A stretch of 64,000 nt of DNA from Dactylosporangium vinaceum (lineage in GTDB: Bacteria > Actinomycetota > Actinomycetes > Mycobacteriales > Micromonosporaceae): NCBI RefSeq assembly GCF_019904175.1, contig NZ_CP061913.1:7068001-7132000 (forward strand), given 5' to 3'. The position numbers and the translations under genes were made by a program. Position 1 is the first letter of the stretch. Each line of letters opens with the position of its first letter. Below, piece by piece: positions 28,364-36,602 of the stretch. The notes beneath the pieces are model-generated. The model had not been told where the DNA came from and ran no database searches. It saw only the letters and a program-made list of their open reading frames with translations.

Positions 28364-29884
28364 TCACGCCTGGTGGGGCACGGCGGTCCGGGGTAGGGCG
28401 AGCATCGCGGCCGCGGCCAGGAGGTAGGTTGCGACCTGCCAGGGCATGACCTGGGCCAGGGCGTGGCCGAACGCGGCTGCCTCGTCGCCGGCTCCCGTCG
28501 GGGCAGCGCCCGGCGCGGCGGTGCCGGTGGCCAGCGCGTCGAAGAAGACGGTGCCGAGCACGGCGACGCCGACCGCGCCACCGATCTGGTTGACCGTGGA
28601 CAGCACGCCACCGGCGGCGCCGGCGCGGCGGCCGGGAACACCGGCGAGGACGACGTTGACCAGGATCGGGGCGGCGAGTCCGAGGCCGAGGCCGCCGAGG
28701 AGCATCACCGCGGCGAGGTGCCGGTAGCCGGGTGCGTCGCCGTCGCGGACCAGCCACCACAGCAGCCCCTGGGCGGCCGCCAGGATCAGGGACCCCGTGA
28801 CGAGCAGGGCCCGGCCGGCCCGGGCGGCCAGCGCGACCCCGGCGCCGGAGGTGAGCATCGACCCGATCGCGTAGGGCAGGATCACCAGGCCGGCGTCCCA
28901 GGCCGAGCGGCCGGTCCCGGACTGCAGGTAGATGGACAGGGTGAGGAAGAACGACGCCAGCCCGCCGAAGAACAGCACGGACGCGGCGAGGCCCGCGGTG
29001 AACGGGCGCACCGACAGCAGCCCGGGGTCCAGGACGGGCTCACCGCCGCGACGGGCCAGGCGCCGCTCGTAGCCGAGGAACAGTGCGAGGACGGCGACGC
29101 CGGCGGCCAGCAGCGCCCAGCCCCAGGCGGGCCAGCCCCAGTCCCGGCCCTGGACCAGGGGCAGCAGCACGAGCAGCACCCCGACCGCGGCCAGGACCGC
29201 CCCGAGCACGTCCCGGCGGGTCCGTGCGGGGGCGCGGGACTCGGCCAGGACCCGCGACCCGACGGCCAGGGCGACGAGCGCCACGGGGATGTTGATCCAG
29301 AAGATGGTGCGCCACCCCAACTCCCACAGGTCGGCGTCGACCAGGGCGCCGCCGAGCAGCGGACCGGCCACCGAGGCCAGACCCTGGACCGCACCGTAGG
29401 CGCCGAACGCCTTGGCCGCCGCGGCCGGTGCGAACGACGAGCGGATGATCCCGAAGACCTGCGGGACCATGAACCCGCCCGCCAGGCCCTGCAGCACCCG
29501 GACGGCGATCAGCACCGCGGCGGTCGGGGCCAGCGCGCACGCCGCGGACGCGATCGCGAAGCAGGCAAGCGACCCGAGGAAGACCCGGCGGCGCCCGTAG
29601 TCGTCGCCGACCCGGCCCCCGGTGATGAGGCCCGATCCCAGGGCCAGGGTGTACGCGGCAAGCATCCACTGCAGCTGCGCCGGCGAGGCGTGCAGGTCGC
29701 CGGCGACATCCGGGGCGGCGACGGTGACGATGGTGACGTCCAGCAGGTCCATGAACGAGGCGAACAGCACCACCAGGAGCGCCGGCGTGGCGGCCCGCCC
29801 GGCCAGGCGCGGCGCGCCGCGCTCGCCATGTGCGTCGGCGGGGTACTCGTCGGCGGCGGGAAGATCCCCGCTTGCAGCAGTCAT
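28364..29884 (-). CDS. MFS drug exporter, DHA2 (14-TM) family
   Basis: The 506-residue transporter has 14 predicted membrane segments. Family motifs: FMDLLDVTIVTVAAPDVAGDL in TM1 (motif D1), GGRVGDDYGRRRVF (motif A), and RVLQGLAGGFMVPQVFGIIR with GPLLGGALVD (motifs B and C). It resembles EmrB/QacA/LfrA multidrug exporters. It is divergent from a WYL regulator, with 61 bases between starts, so that regulator probably controls it. The regulator is broken, so expression may be altered. Confidence 0.9.
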   Translation of the reverse strand: MTAASGDLPAADEYPADAHGERGAPRLAGRAATPALLVVLFASFMDLLDVTIVTVAAPDVAGDLHASPAQLQWMLAAYTLALGSGLITGGRVGDDYGRRRVFLGSLACFAIASAACALAPTAAVLIAVRVLQGLAGGFMVPQVFGIIRSSFAPAAAAKAFGAYGAVQGLASVAGPLLGGALVDADLWELGWRTIFWINIPVALVALAVGSRVLAESRAPARTRRDVLGAVLAAVGVLLVLLPLVQGRDWGWPAWGWALLAAGVAVLALFLGYERRLARRGGEPVLDPGLLSVRPFTAGLAASVLFFGGLASFFLTLSIYLQSGTGRSAWDAGLVILPYAIGSMLTSGAGVALAARAGRALLVTGSLILAAAQGLLWWLVRDGDAPGYRHLAAVMLLGGLGLGLAAPILVNVVLAGVPGRRAGAAGGVLSTVNQIGGAVGVAVLGTVFFDALATGTAAPGAAPTGAGDEAAAFGHALAQVMPWQVATYLLAAAAMLALPRTAVPHQA

Positions 29885-29945
29885 GAGCGCACTCTGGCAC
29901 CGGTGGCGGACACGGAATGGCCGCTACTGCTGGCAGCCTCGGAGC

Positions 29946-30956
29946 ATGGCCGACACGTCCGCGCGAATCCTGCGCCTGCTGTCTCTGCTCCAGGCCCGCA
30001 TCGACTGGTCCGGACCCGAGCTCGCCGAGCGGCTCGGCGTGTCGGCGCGGACGCTGCGCCGCGACGTGGAGACGCTGCGCGAGCTCGGGTACCCCGTCGA
30101 AGCGATCAAAGGCCCCGGCGGCGGGTACCGGCTCGGCGCCCACGGGAAGCTGCCGCCCTTGGTGCTCGACGACGACCAGGCCATCGCCATCGCCCTGGCC
30201 CTGCAGACGGCCCCGGCGACCGTGACAGGCATCGACGACGCCGTCACCCGCGCCCTGAGCACCCTGCGGCAGGTCATGCCCGCACGGCTACGGGCCGCCA
30301 GCGAGGCGTTCGAGGTGACCAGCCTGCGCAACTACTGGGAGTTTTCGGCCCCGCCCATCGACGTCGCGACCCTGCAAGCCGTCGGCTCGGCGATCCGCAC
30401 CGGCCGCACGCTGCGCTTCGACTATGCCACCGACGCCGCCTCGGACAGCCGTGGCCCGGCGGCCGGCGAGCCCGGCTTCCGGCCCCCGCTCGAGGTCGAG
30501 CCACACCACCTCGTCGTCTGGGCCGGCCGCTGGTATCTCGTCGCCCGGGACCGCGCGCGGCAGACCTGGCAGACCTACCGCGTCGACCGCGTCCGGCCCC
30601 GGGCCTCCACCGGGGTGCCGTTCACGCCGCAGCCCCGCACCCGCGACGACCTGACCCGGCTCGTGGTCCAGAACCCCGACCGCGGCGACACCCCCGGCCG
30701 ATGGCAATGCGTCGGCACCGCGACGCTGCACCGGCCCGCCGAGGTCGTCGCGCGCTGGGCGCCCGGCGGGTCCGTCGTCACCCCCATCGACTCCGACCAC
30801 AGCCGGCTGACGATCGGCGGCTGGTCCTGAGTCGGCGTCGCCGGCCTGTTCGTCACCTTCGACACCGACCTCGACGACGTCACCCCGCCCGCCCTCGCCG
30901 ACGCCTTCGCGACAGTCAGGCGCCGGCTCGGGCGCGACCACCTCGCGACCCGGTGA
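29946..30956 (+). pseudogene. WYL-domain transcriptional regulator interrupted by an in-frame TGA
   Basis: The first 294 codons encode an HTH_11 domain (LLSLLQARIDWSGPELAERL, then SARTLRRDVETLRELGYPV) and a WYL domain (EVEPHHLVVWAGRWYLVARD). The frame stops at TGA (30828-30830) right after TIGGWS, yet continues in the same frame as VGVAGLFVTFDTDLDDV...RRLGRDHLATR to a second TGA at 30956. Family members have Trp at this point (GSWSW-type sequence before the last helices), so TGG to TGA is the simplest explanation. The truncated product would lack the last 41 residues of the C-terminal WCX region. Function may be reduced or lost, or the site may be read through. Confidence 0.75.
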
Positions 30957-31004
30957 CCCGGCCGGCCTCGTCACCGCGGTGGCGACCCGCGCGGTCGGGC
31001 GGCG

Positions 31005-31811
31005 TCAGGGCCGCTGGGCGGGGTCGTGCTCGTCGAGGGCCAGCAGCTCGGACACGGTCACGAAGCGGTAACCGCGGGCGCGCAGGCCGGCGAACATCTC
31101 GCCGAGGTGTCGCAGCGCGACGAGGCGGCGCTGGTCGCCGACGTCGTGGGCGAGCACGATCGAGCCGGGGCGGACGGTGTTGACGATGTCGGCGACCTGA
31201 CCCTGCGGGTTCTTCTCGTACTGTGCCTCGTGCATCTGCTGCGACCACAGCACGAGCCGGTAGCCGAGCTTGTCGGCAGCGAGCACCGTGGAGCCGCCGA
31301 GGTGCCCGTAGGGCGGGCGCAGCAGGGTCGGTGCGCGGCCGGTGACGTTGTGGATCGCCTCCGCACCCCGGTTGATCTCCCCGACGGCCTGGCTGAGGTC
31401 GAGGGTGGCGAGGTCGGCGTGCGACCAGGTGTGGTTGCCGACCTCGTGGCGGTCGAGCCGGCCGCGCACGACGTCGGCGTGGTGGCTGAGGTTGCGCCCC
31501 ACCATGAAGAAGGTCGCCGGCACGTCCCACGCGTCGAGCGCGTCGAGCACCATCGGCGTCCAGTCCGGCGCCGGGCCGTCGTCGAACGTGAATGCGACGA
31601 CCGGTGCGTCGGTGCGCACGTGGTACGTGATGGTCGTGCTCGGCGAGTCGGCGTCGGTCAGCACGTCGGCGGCCGACGCGTAGCCCCCGGCCAGCGGCGG
31701 CTCGTCCAGGCCGAAGACGTGCTGGACGAGCGGCGAGCCGACCGCCCCGACGGCCATCCCGGCCACCGCGAGCCCCGCTCCTCCAAGTATCCGCCGTCGC
31801 GACAGCCCCAT
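31005..31811 (-). CDS. Exported polysaccharide deacetylase (NodB/CE4)
   Basis: The 268-residue CE4 enzyme has a Tat-like signal (LSRRRILGGAGLAVAG). Catalytic motifs: TFDDGPAPDW (base and metal Asp), HTWSHADL (metal-binding HxxxH, as H-T-W-S-H), RPPYGH (motif 3), VLWSQQMHE and IVLAHDVGD (motif 5 with catalytic His). It should deacetylate peptidoglycan or chitin-type sugars at the cell surface. ATG 31811 gives the signal peptide and follows GGGGGAG; an upstream in-frame GTG adds 19 residues. Confidence 0.88.
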   Translation of the reverse strand: MGLSRRRILGGAGLAVAGMAVGAVGSPLVQHVFGLDEPPLAGGYASAADVLTDADSPSTTITYHVRTDAPVVAFTFDDGPAPDWTPMVLDALDAWDVPATFFMVGRNLSHHADVVRGRLDRHEVGNHTWSHADLATLDLSQAVGEINRGAEAIHNVTGRAPTLLRPPYGHLGGSTVLAADKLGYRLVLWSQQMHEAQYEKNPQGQVADIVNTVRPGSIVLAHDVGDQRRLVALRHLGEMFAGLRARGYRFVTVSELLALDEHDPAQRP

Positions 31812-32247
31812 TCGCCGCTCCCCCCGTCGATGTCGTGGTGGCATCGTGTCACGGCACAGGGTGACCAATCATCGTCCGAGCAGTCGGTCCGCACCAGGGT
31901 TTTCCCGGACGCATCGACCCCGGCTCGCCCCGATAAGAACCTTACGTAGCGTCGGATGCACGGAGCGTCGCCTGGCGGTACATCGCGGCGCGGCTTCGAC
32001 ATCAGCGCGCTGAAGTTCCCCGAAAGGTGCTCGAAACTTTCGGGGAAACGCCGGTCGGTTTGGGCTCGTCGTGGCCGGTCGCGGCCCGTGCAGTACCCAC
32101 CGAACACGCTTTTGCGGGGTTTCGACGTCCGGAAGTTTTCCGGTAATTGTTGCCAGCGCGACGGCGGCGTGTTCATAATCTCGCTGTCGGCGTTCGACGA
32201 TCGTCGATTGACTCGTCCTCGCCCGCCTATCGAGGAGGGAACACCCC
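31812..32247. other. Long intergenic region upstream of the xylanase
   Basis: This 436-base region has no convincing coding sequence. It contains the xylanase control palindromes (32016-32047 and 32130-32142) in its right half and the promoter of the leftward deacetylase in its left half. Confidence 0.55.
32016..32047 (+). promoter_or_regulatory. Xylanase-type regulatory palindromes (CGAAACTTTCG)
   Basis: TTCCCCGAAAG (32016-32026) and CTTTCGGGGAA (32037-32047) form an 11-base inverted repeat. Overlapping its right half is CGAAACTTTCG (32032-32042), a perfect palindrome core known as a conserved box in actinomycete xylanase promoters. A further partial palindrome CGGAAGTTTTCCG lies at 32130-32142. 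Placement 200 bases before a GH11 gene supports carbon-source control. Confidence 0.65.
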
Positions 32248-33270
<1,023 letters not shown>

Positions 33271-33283
33271 CCCACCGGGTTCC

Positions 33284-33318
33284 CGGGGGCGCGGTGGCGA
33301 TCGGCCGCCGCGCCCCCG
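33284..33318 (+). terminator. Terminator after xylanase
   Basis: CGGGGGCGCGGTGGC (33284-33298) and GCCGCCGCGCCCCCG (33304-33318) pair over 15 positions with one G-U around a five-base loop, 13 bases past the xylanase stop. Confidence 0.75.
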
Positions 33319-33395
33319 TCTGATAGTTTGGCACCGGGTGTGCCGGGAAGTCTGGTCGGCGTGCGATGCACTGTGCCGACCGAAGGGACCCCCCG

Positions 33396-33839
33396 ATGAA
33401 GGCCCGCGATCTCGCCGCCGAGTTTCCGGCCGTGCACCTCGACACACCGGCCATCGAGGCGGCGCGGCTCCTTGCCGGGCAGGACCTGCCGGGGCTCATC
33501 GTCCTCGACGCGCGTGGCTACCCGTCCACGATCCTGGCCGGCACGCAGGTGCTGCGCATGGCCATCCCCCAGTACTGCCAGGACGATCCGGCGCTCGCCC
33601 GGGTCGTCGACGAGCCGGCCGCCGACCTGCTGCTGCGTGAGCTCGGCGACCGTACCGTCGCGCAGGCCCTCCCGGCCGAGAAGCGCGAGCTGGCCGTCGT
33701 CGCCCCGGACGCCACCGTCCTGGAGATCGCAGCCGTCATGGCCCGCACCCGCACCCCGCTCGTCGCCGTCGTCGACAAGCAGCGGCAGCTGCTCGGCGCG
33801 ATCACCCTCGACGCACTGCTCGACCGGATGCTCGAGTGA
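33396..33839 (+). CDS. CBS-domain protein
   Basis: The 147-residue protein has two CBS motifs: residues ~1-50 (MKARDLAAEFPAVHLDTPAIEAARLL, GLIVLDARGYPSTILAG) and ~80-145 (TVAQALPAEKRELAVVAPDATVLEIA, PLVAVVDKQRQLLGAITLDALLDRML). Such Bateman modules bind adenosyl ligands and regulate partners. Its stop overlaps the start of the ion transporter (GTGA), so it is probably the regulatory subunit of that carrier. Confidence 0.82.
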   Translation: MKARDLAAEFPAVHLDTPAIEAARLLAGQDLPGLIVLDARGYPSTILAGTQVLRMAIPQYCQDDPALARVVDEPAADLLLRELGDRTVAQALPAEKRELAVVAPDATVLEIAAVMARTRTPLVAVVDKQRQLLGAITLDALLDRMLE

Positions 33840-35134
33840 GCATCACCGCCTGGATCGCCGTCGCGGTCTTCGCCGCCGCCTACGTCCTCATCGCCACCGA
33901 GTGGGTCCACCGGGTCGCCGCCGCTCTGGGCGGTGCCGCGGTCATGCTCCTCGTCGGAGCGACCGACGCCGGGCACGCGTTCTTCTCGCCCGCGGCCGGG
34001 ATCGACTGGAACGTGATCGTCCTGCTGCTCGGCATGATGCTCATCGTCGCCGTGCTGAAACGCACCGGCGCGTTCGAGTACCTGGCCATCTGGGCGGTGA
34101 AGCGGGCCCGCGGCCGGCCGTTCCCGGTCATGGTCATCCTCGTCGTGGTGACCGCCGTCGCCTCCGCGATGCTCGACAACGTCACCACCGTCCTGCTCAT
34201 CGCCCCGGTGACGTTCCTGGTCTGCCAGCGCCTCGGCGTGCCGGTCGCGCCCTATCTGATCGCCGAGGCGATGGCCAGCAACATCGGCGGCACCGCCACC
34301 CTCGTCGGCGACCCGCCCAACATCATCGTCGCCAGCCGGGCCGGGCTGGCGTACAACGACTTCCTCAACCACCTGGCGCCGCTCATCGCCGTGCTGGTCG
34401 TGGTGTTCGTGCTCCTGTGCCGGGTCCTGTTCCGCTCGGCGTTCCAGGCCGACCCGGCGAAGGCCGCCGCCGTGACCAAGCTGCGCGAGCGCGACGCGAT
34501 CCGCGACCCGCGCCTGCTCGCCGTCAGCCTCGGCGTCCTCGCGCTCGTCACCGCCGCGTTCGTCCTGCACGCCGTCGTCCACCTCGAGCCGTCGGTCGTC
34601 GCGATCGTCGGCGGTCTCGCCCTGCTGGCCGTGTCCCGGCTCGACACGGGAGAGGTCATCGCCGACGTCGAGTGGCCGACACTGGCGTTCTTCGCCGGGC
34701 TGTTCGTCATGGTGGGCGCCCTGGTCAACACCGGCGCCATCGCCACGCTGTCACACGGCATCGCCGACGCCGTCGCCGGACGGCCCCACGCCGCCGCGAT
34801 GGGCCTGCTCGGCGGGTCCGCGGTGCTCTCGGCGGTCGTCGACAACATTCCCTACGTGGCCACGATGACGCCTATCGTCGCCGACCTCGCCGCCGCACAG
34901 GGCAGCCACGGCGGCCCGCACGTGCTGTGGTGGGCGCTGACCCTCGGCGCCGACCTCGGCGGCAACGCCACCGCCGTCGGTGCGTCGGCGAACGTCGTCA
35001 TCCTCGGCCTCGCCGAGCGGGCCGGTGCGCGGATCAGCTTCTGGCAGTTCACCAAGTACGGTCTCGTCGTGGCCGCCGTCACCGTCGGCATCTCGGCGGT
35101 GTACCTCTGGCTGCGCTACCTGGCCTTCGCCTGA
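33836..35134 (+). CDS. ArsB/NhaD-type (ion transporter superfamily) membrane carrier
   Basis: The 432-residue protein has about eleven membrane segments and starts at GTG. The superfamily repeats are visible: SAMLDNVTTVLLIAPVTF and VVDNIPYVATMTPIV, the two D-N-x-x helix-break motifs, and NIGGTATLVGDPPNIIVAS and GADLGGNATAVGASANVV. These occur in ArsB, NhaD, SLC13/citrate carriers and the P protein. The substrate (arsenite, Na+/H+ or dicarboxylate) cannot be resolved. No ars genes flank it here, so arsenite is not favoured. Coupled to the CBS protein. Confidence 0.82.
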   Translation: MSITAWIAVAVFAAAYVLIATEWVHRVAAALGGAAVMLLVGATDAGHAFFSPAAGIDWNVIVLLLGMMLIVAVLKRTGAFEYLAIWAVKRARGRPFPVMVILVVVTAVASAMLDNVTTVLLIAPVTFLVCQRLGVPVAPYLIAEAMASNIGGTATLVGDPPNIIVASRAGLAYNDFLNHLAPLIAVLVVVFVLLCRVLFRSAFQADPAKAAAVTKLRERDAIRDPRLLAVSLGVLALVTAAFVLHAVVHLEPSVVAIVGGLALLAVSRLDTGEVIADVEWPTLAFFAGLFVMVGALVNTGAIATLSHGIADAVAGRPHAAAMGLLGGSAVLSAVVDNIPYVATMTPIVADLAAAQGSHGGPHVLWWALTLGADLGGNATAVGASANVVILGLAERAGARISFWQFTKYGLVVAAVTVGISAVYLWLRYLAFA

Positions 35135-35140
35135 CCGCGC

Positions 35141-35207
35141 CCGGCGGGCGTACTGCGCCCGCCGGATGCCATGGGCGCGGCGCCGGTGCCCGAGCGGCTC
35201 GGGCACC
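35141..35207. terminator. Two tandem perfect hairpins between convergent genes
   Basis: First hairpin: CCGGCGGGCG (35141-35150), loop TACTG, CGCCCGCCGG (35156-35165). Second: GGTGCCCGAG (35185-35194), loop CGG, CTCGGGCACC (35198-35207). Both stems are perfect ten-pairs and lie between genes ending at 35134 (+) and 35218 (-), one suited to each direction. Confidence 0.8.
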
Positions 35208-35217
35208 CGATGTGGCA

Positions 35218-35727
35218 TCAGCCGGTCGTCGCCTCCGCCGACGGTTCGGTGGTCGGCTCGGTGGCCGGGCCCGACCCGGACCCCGGCCCGCCGGCCGGCT
35301 GGTCGTGCAGCAGGACGTAGGTCGCCGTGTAGGACGCCGACTGGCCGGTGCCCTGGACCGTGCCGGCCACGAGCACCTTCGTGCCGGCACCGATCGGCCC
35401 GGCCTGCAGGCCGTTGCGCGACGAGAGCACCTTCGTGCCCGAGCTGATCGTCCAGGTCCGGGAGAACCCGTCCGACGAGCGCACCGTCAGGCTGGAGCCG
35501 CTCACCCGGCCGGCCGTGCCCTGCTGCACCGCGACGCGGACCGGGCCCTGCTTGGTCTGCAGGATGCCCTCGCCGTGCAGGACGTCGGACATGCCTGTCA
35601 TGCTGCCGCTCGACTGGCTTTCCCCGGGCGGCGCCGGGGTCGGCTGGGCCGCCGCCGTCAGCGGGGCGCCGGTGATCAGCGCGCCGGCGGTGACCGCGGC
35701 CACCAGTGTTCGCCGTGTGCGATACAT
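35218..35727 (-). CDS. Secreted protein of unknown function (DUF5666-like)
   Basis: The 169-residue protein has a Sec signal (TRRTLVAAVTAGALITGAPL, cleavage near AAA) and a small beta-rich domain (GEGILQTKQGPVRVAVQQG, then TKVLSSRNGLQAGPIGAGTKVLVAGTV), resembling the OB-like repeat of DUF5666 proteins. The tail is Gly/Pro/Thr-rich. AGGAGGG precedes the ATG. Function unknown. Confidence 0.7.
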   Translation of the reverse strand: MYRTRRTLVAAVTAGALITGAPLTAAAQPTPAPPGESQSSGSMTGMSDVLHGEGILQTKQGPVRVAVQQGTAGRVSGSSLTVRSSDGFSRTWTISSGTKVLSSRNGLQAGPIGAGTKVLVAGTVQGTGQSASYTATYVLLHDQPAGGPGSGSGPATEPTTEPSAEATTG

Positions 35728-36086
35728 GATCGCCCTCCTTCACTCATCTCAGGGGACTGCTACCGCGCTGGAGAGCGACAAAACGGGCTTCTTTCGGATT
35801 TCCGGCACGACTTGCCGATGCAGGACAGCGGCCCCGGAATGGGCGATGCGGCGGTTGGCGAGGTCTCGGCGGTTCTCGATGCCGGGGCGCCCGTCAGGTC
35901 GGCGCTGGGCAGCGTGAGGGTCATGGCCGGGCCGCCGCCCGGTGTCGCCTCCGGGGTCATGGCGCCGCGTCCGGGTTGTCGGGTATCGGATCGTGGCGGC
36001 CGTTCGGGCGGCGCTGCAACCGGCGGCTCCTACCTTCGTCCTCGGACCCGGGCGACGGCGTCCGGGCGCGAACGAGGGGGAACCAC
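35728..36086. other. Divergent intergenic region, 359 bases
   Basis: This lies between the starts of two divergent secreted-protein genes. Short frames on both strands lack start signals and family features. I see no clear operator or RNA gene. Confidence 0.45.
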
Positions 36087-36602
36087 ATGAACGGGATGCG
36101 CATCACGGTGGCGGGTGTCGTGGCCGCGGTCGCGGCGGCGCTCGTGCCCGCCGCGGCCCAGGCCGGCAACGCGCCTGTCACCTGCTTCATCCAGACCAAC
36201 GACGGGCATTACCTGACGGCCGTCGGCGGCGGCGGCCGGGTCACCGACGTGCTGCACACCGACGCGACGAAACCCAGGTCCTGGGAGCGGTTCACGCTCG
36301 TGGACTCCGGCGACGGCGCCGCGAACATCCACTACGGGTTCCGGACGTTCCGGGGGCAGTACCTCACCGCTGTCGGCGGCGGCGGGCGCACGAGCGACGT
36401 CATCCACTCCGACGCGACGGCGCTGCGGGCGTGGGAGAAGCTCTCCGTGGACTCGCTCGGCCACGACATCTACGCCATCGAGACCATCAACGGGCACTAC
36501 CTGACCGCCGTCGGCGGCGGCGGGCGCACGAGCGACGTCATCCACTCCGACGCCACGCGGATCGGGGCGTGGGAGCGGTTCCGGTTCAGCTGCGGGCACT
36601 GA
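36087..36602 (+). CDS. Secreted fascin-like beta-trefoil protein
   Basis: The 171-residue secreted protein has a signal peptide (cleavage near AQA) and three near-identical repeats of GHYLTAVGGGGRTSDVIHSD followed by AT and a W-E pair. Each makes one lobe of a beta-trefoil, as in fascin-like and ricin-like folds. With no catalytic domain attached it is most likely a secreted binding protein. Its end overlaps the convergent SARP gene by 17 bases. Confidence 0.75.
   Translation: MNGMRITVAGVVAAVAAALVPAAAQAGNAPVTCFIQTNDGHYLTAVGGGGRVTDVLHTDATKPRSWERFTLVDSGDGAANIHYGFRTFRGQYLTAVGGGGRTSDVIHSDATALRAWEKLSVDSLGHDIYAIETINGHYLTAVGGGGRTSDVIHSDATRIGAWERFRFSCGH

Noticed and set aside
28463..31183. 906-codon plus-strand frame opposite the MFS exporter
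   Set aside because: The product is low-complexity Gly/Arg/Gln and covers the MFS gene and WYL regulator in wrong frames.
33836..35134. Naming the carrier arsB
   Set aside because: Superfamily motifs do not fix the substrate and no arsR, arsC or other arsenic gene adjoins it; the ArsI-like gene is nearly 30 kb away.
35760..35960. 66-codon minus-strand frame in the intergenic region
   Set aside because: There is no ribosome site and composition is mixed low complexity; nothing supports translation.
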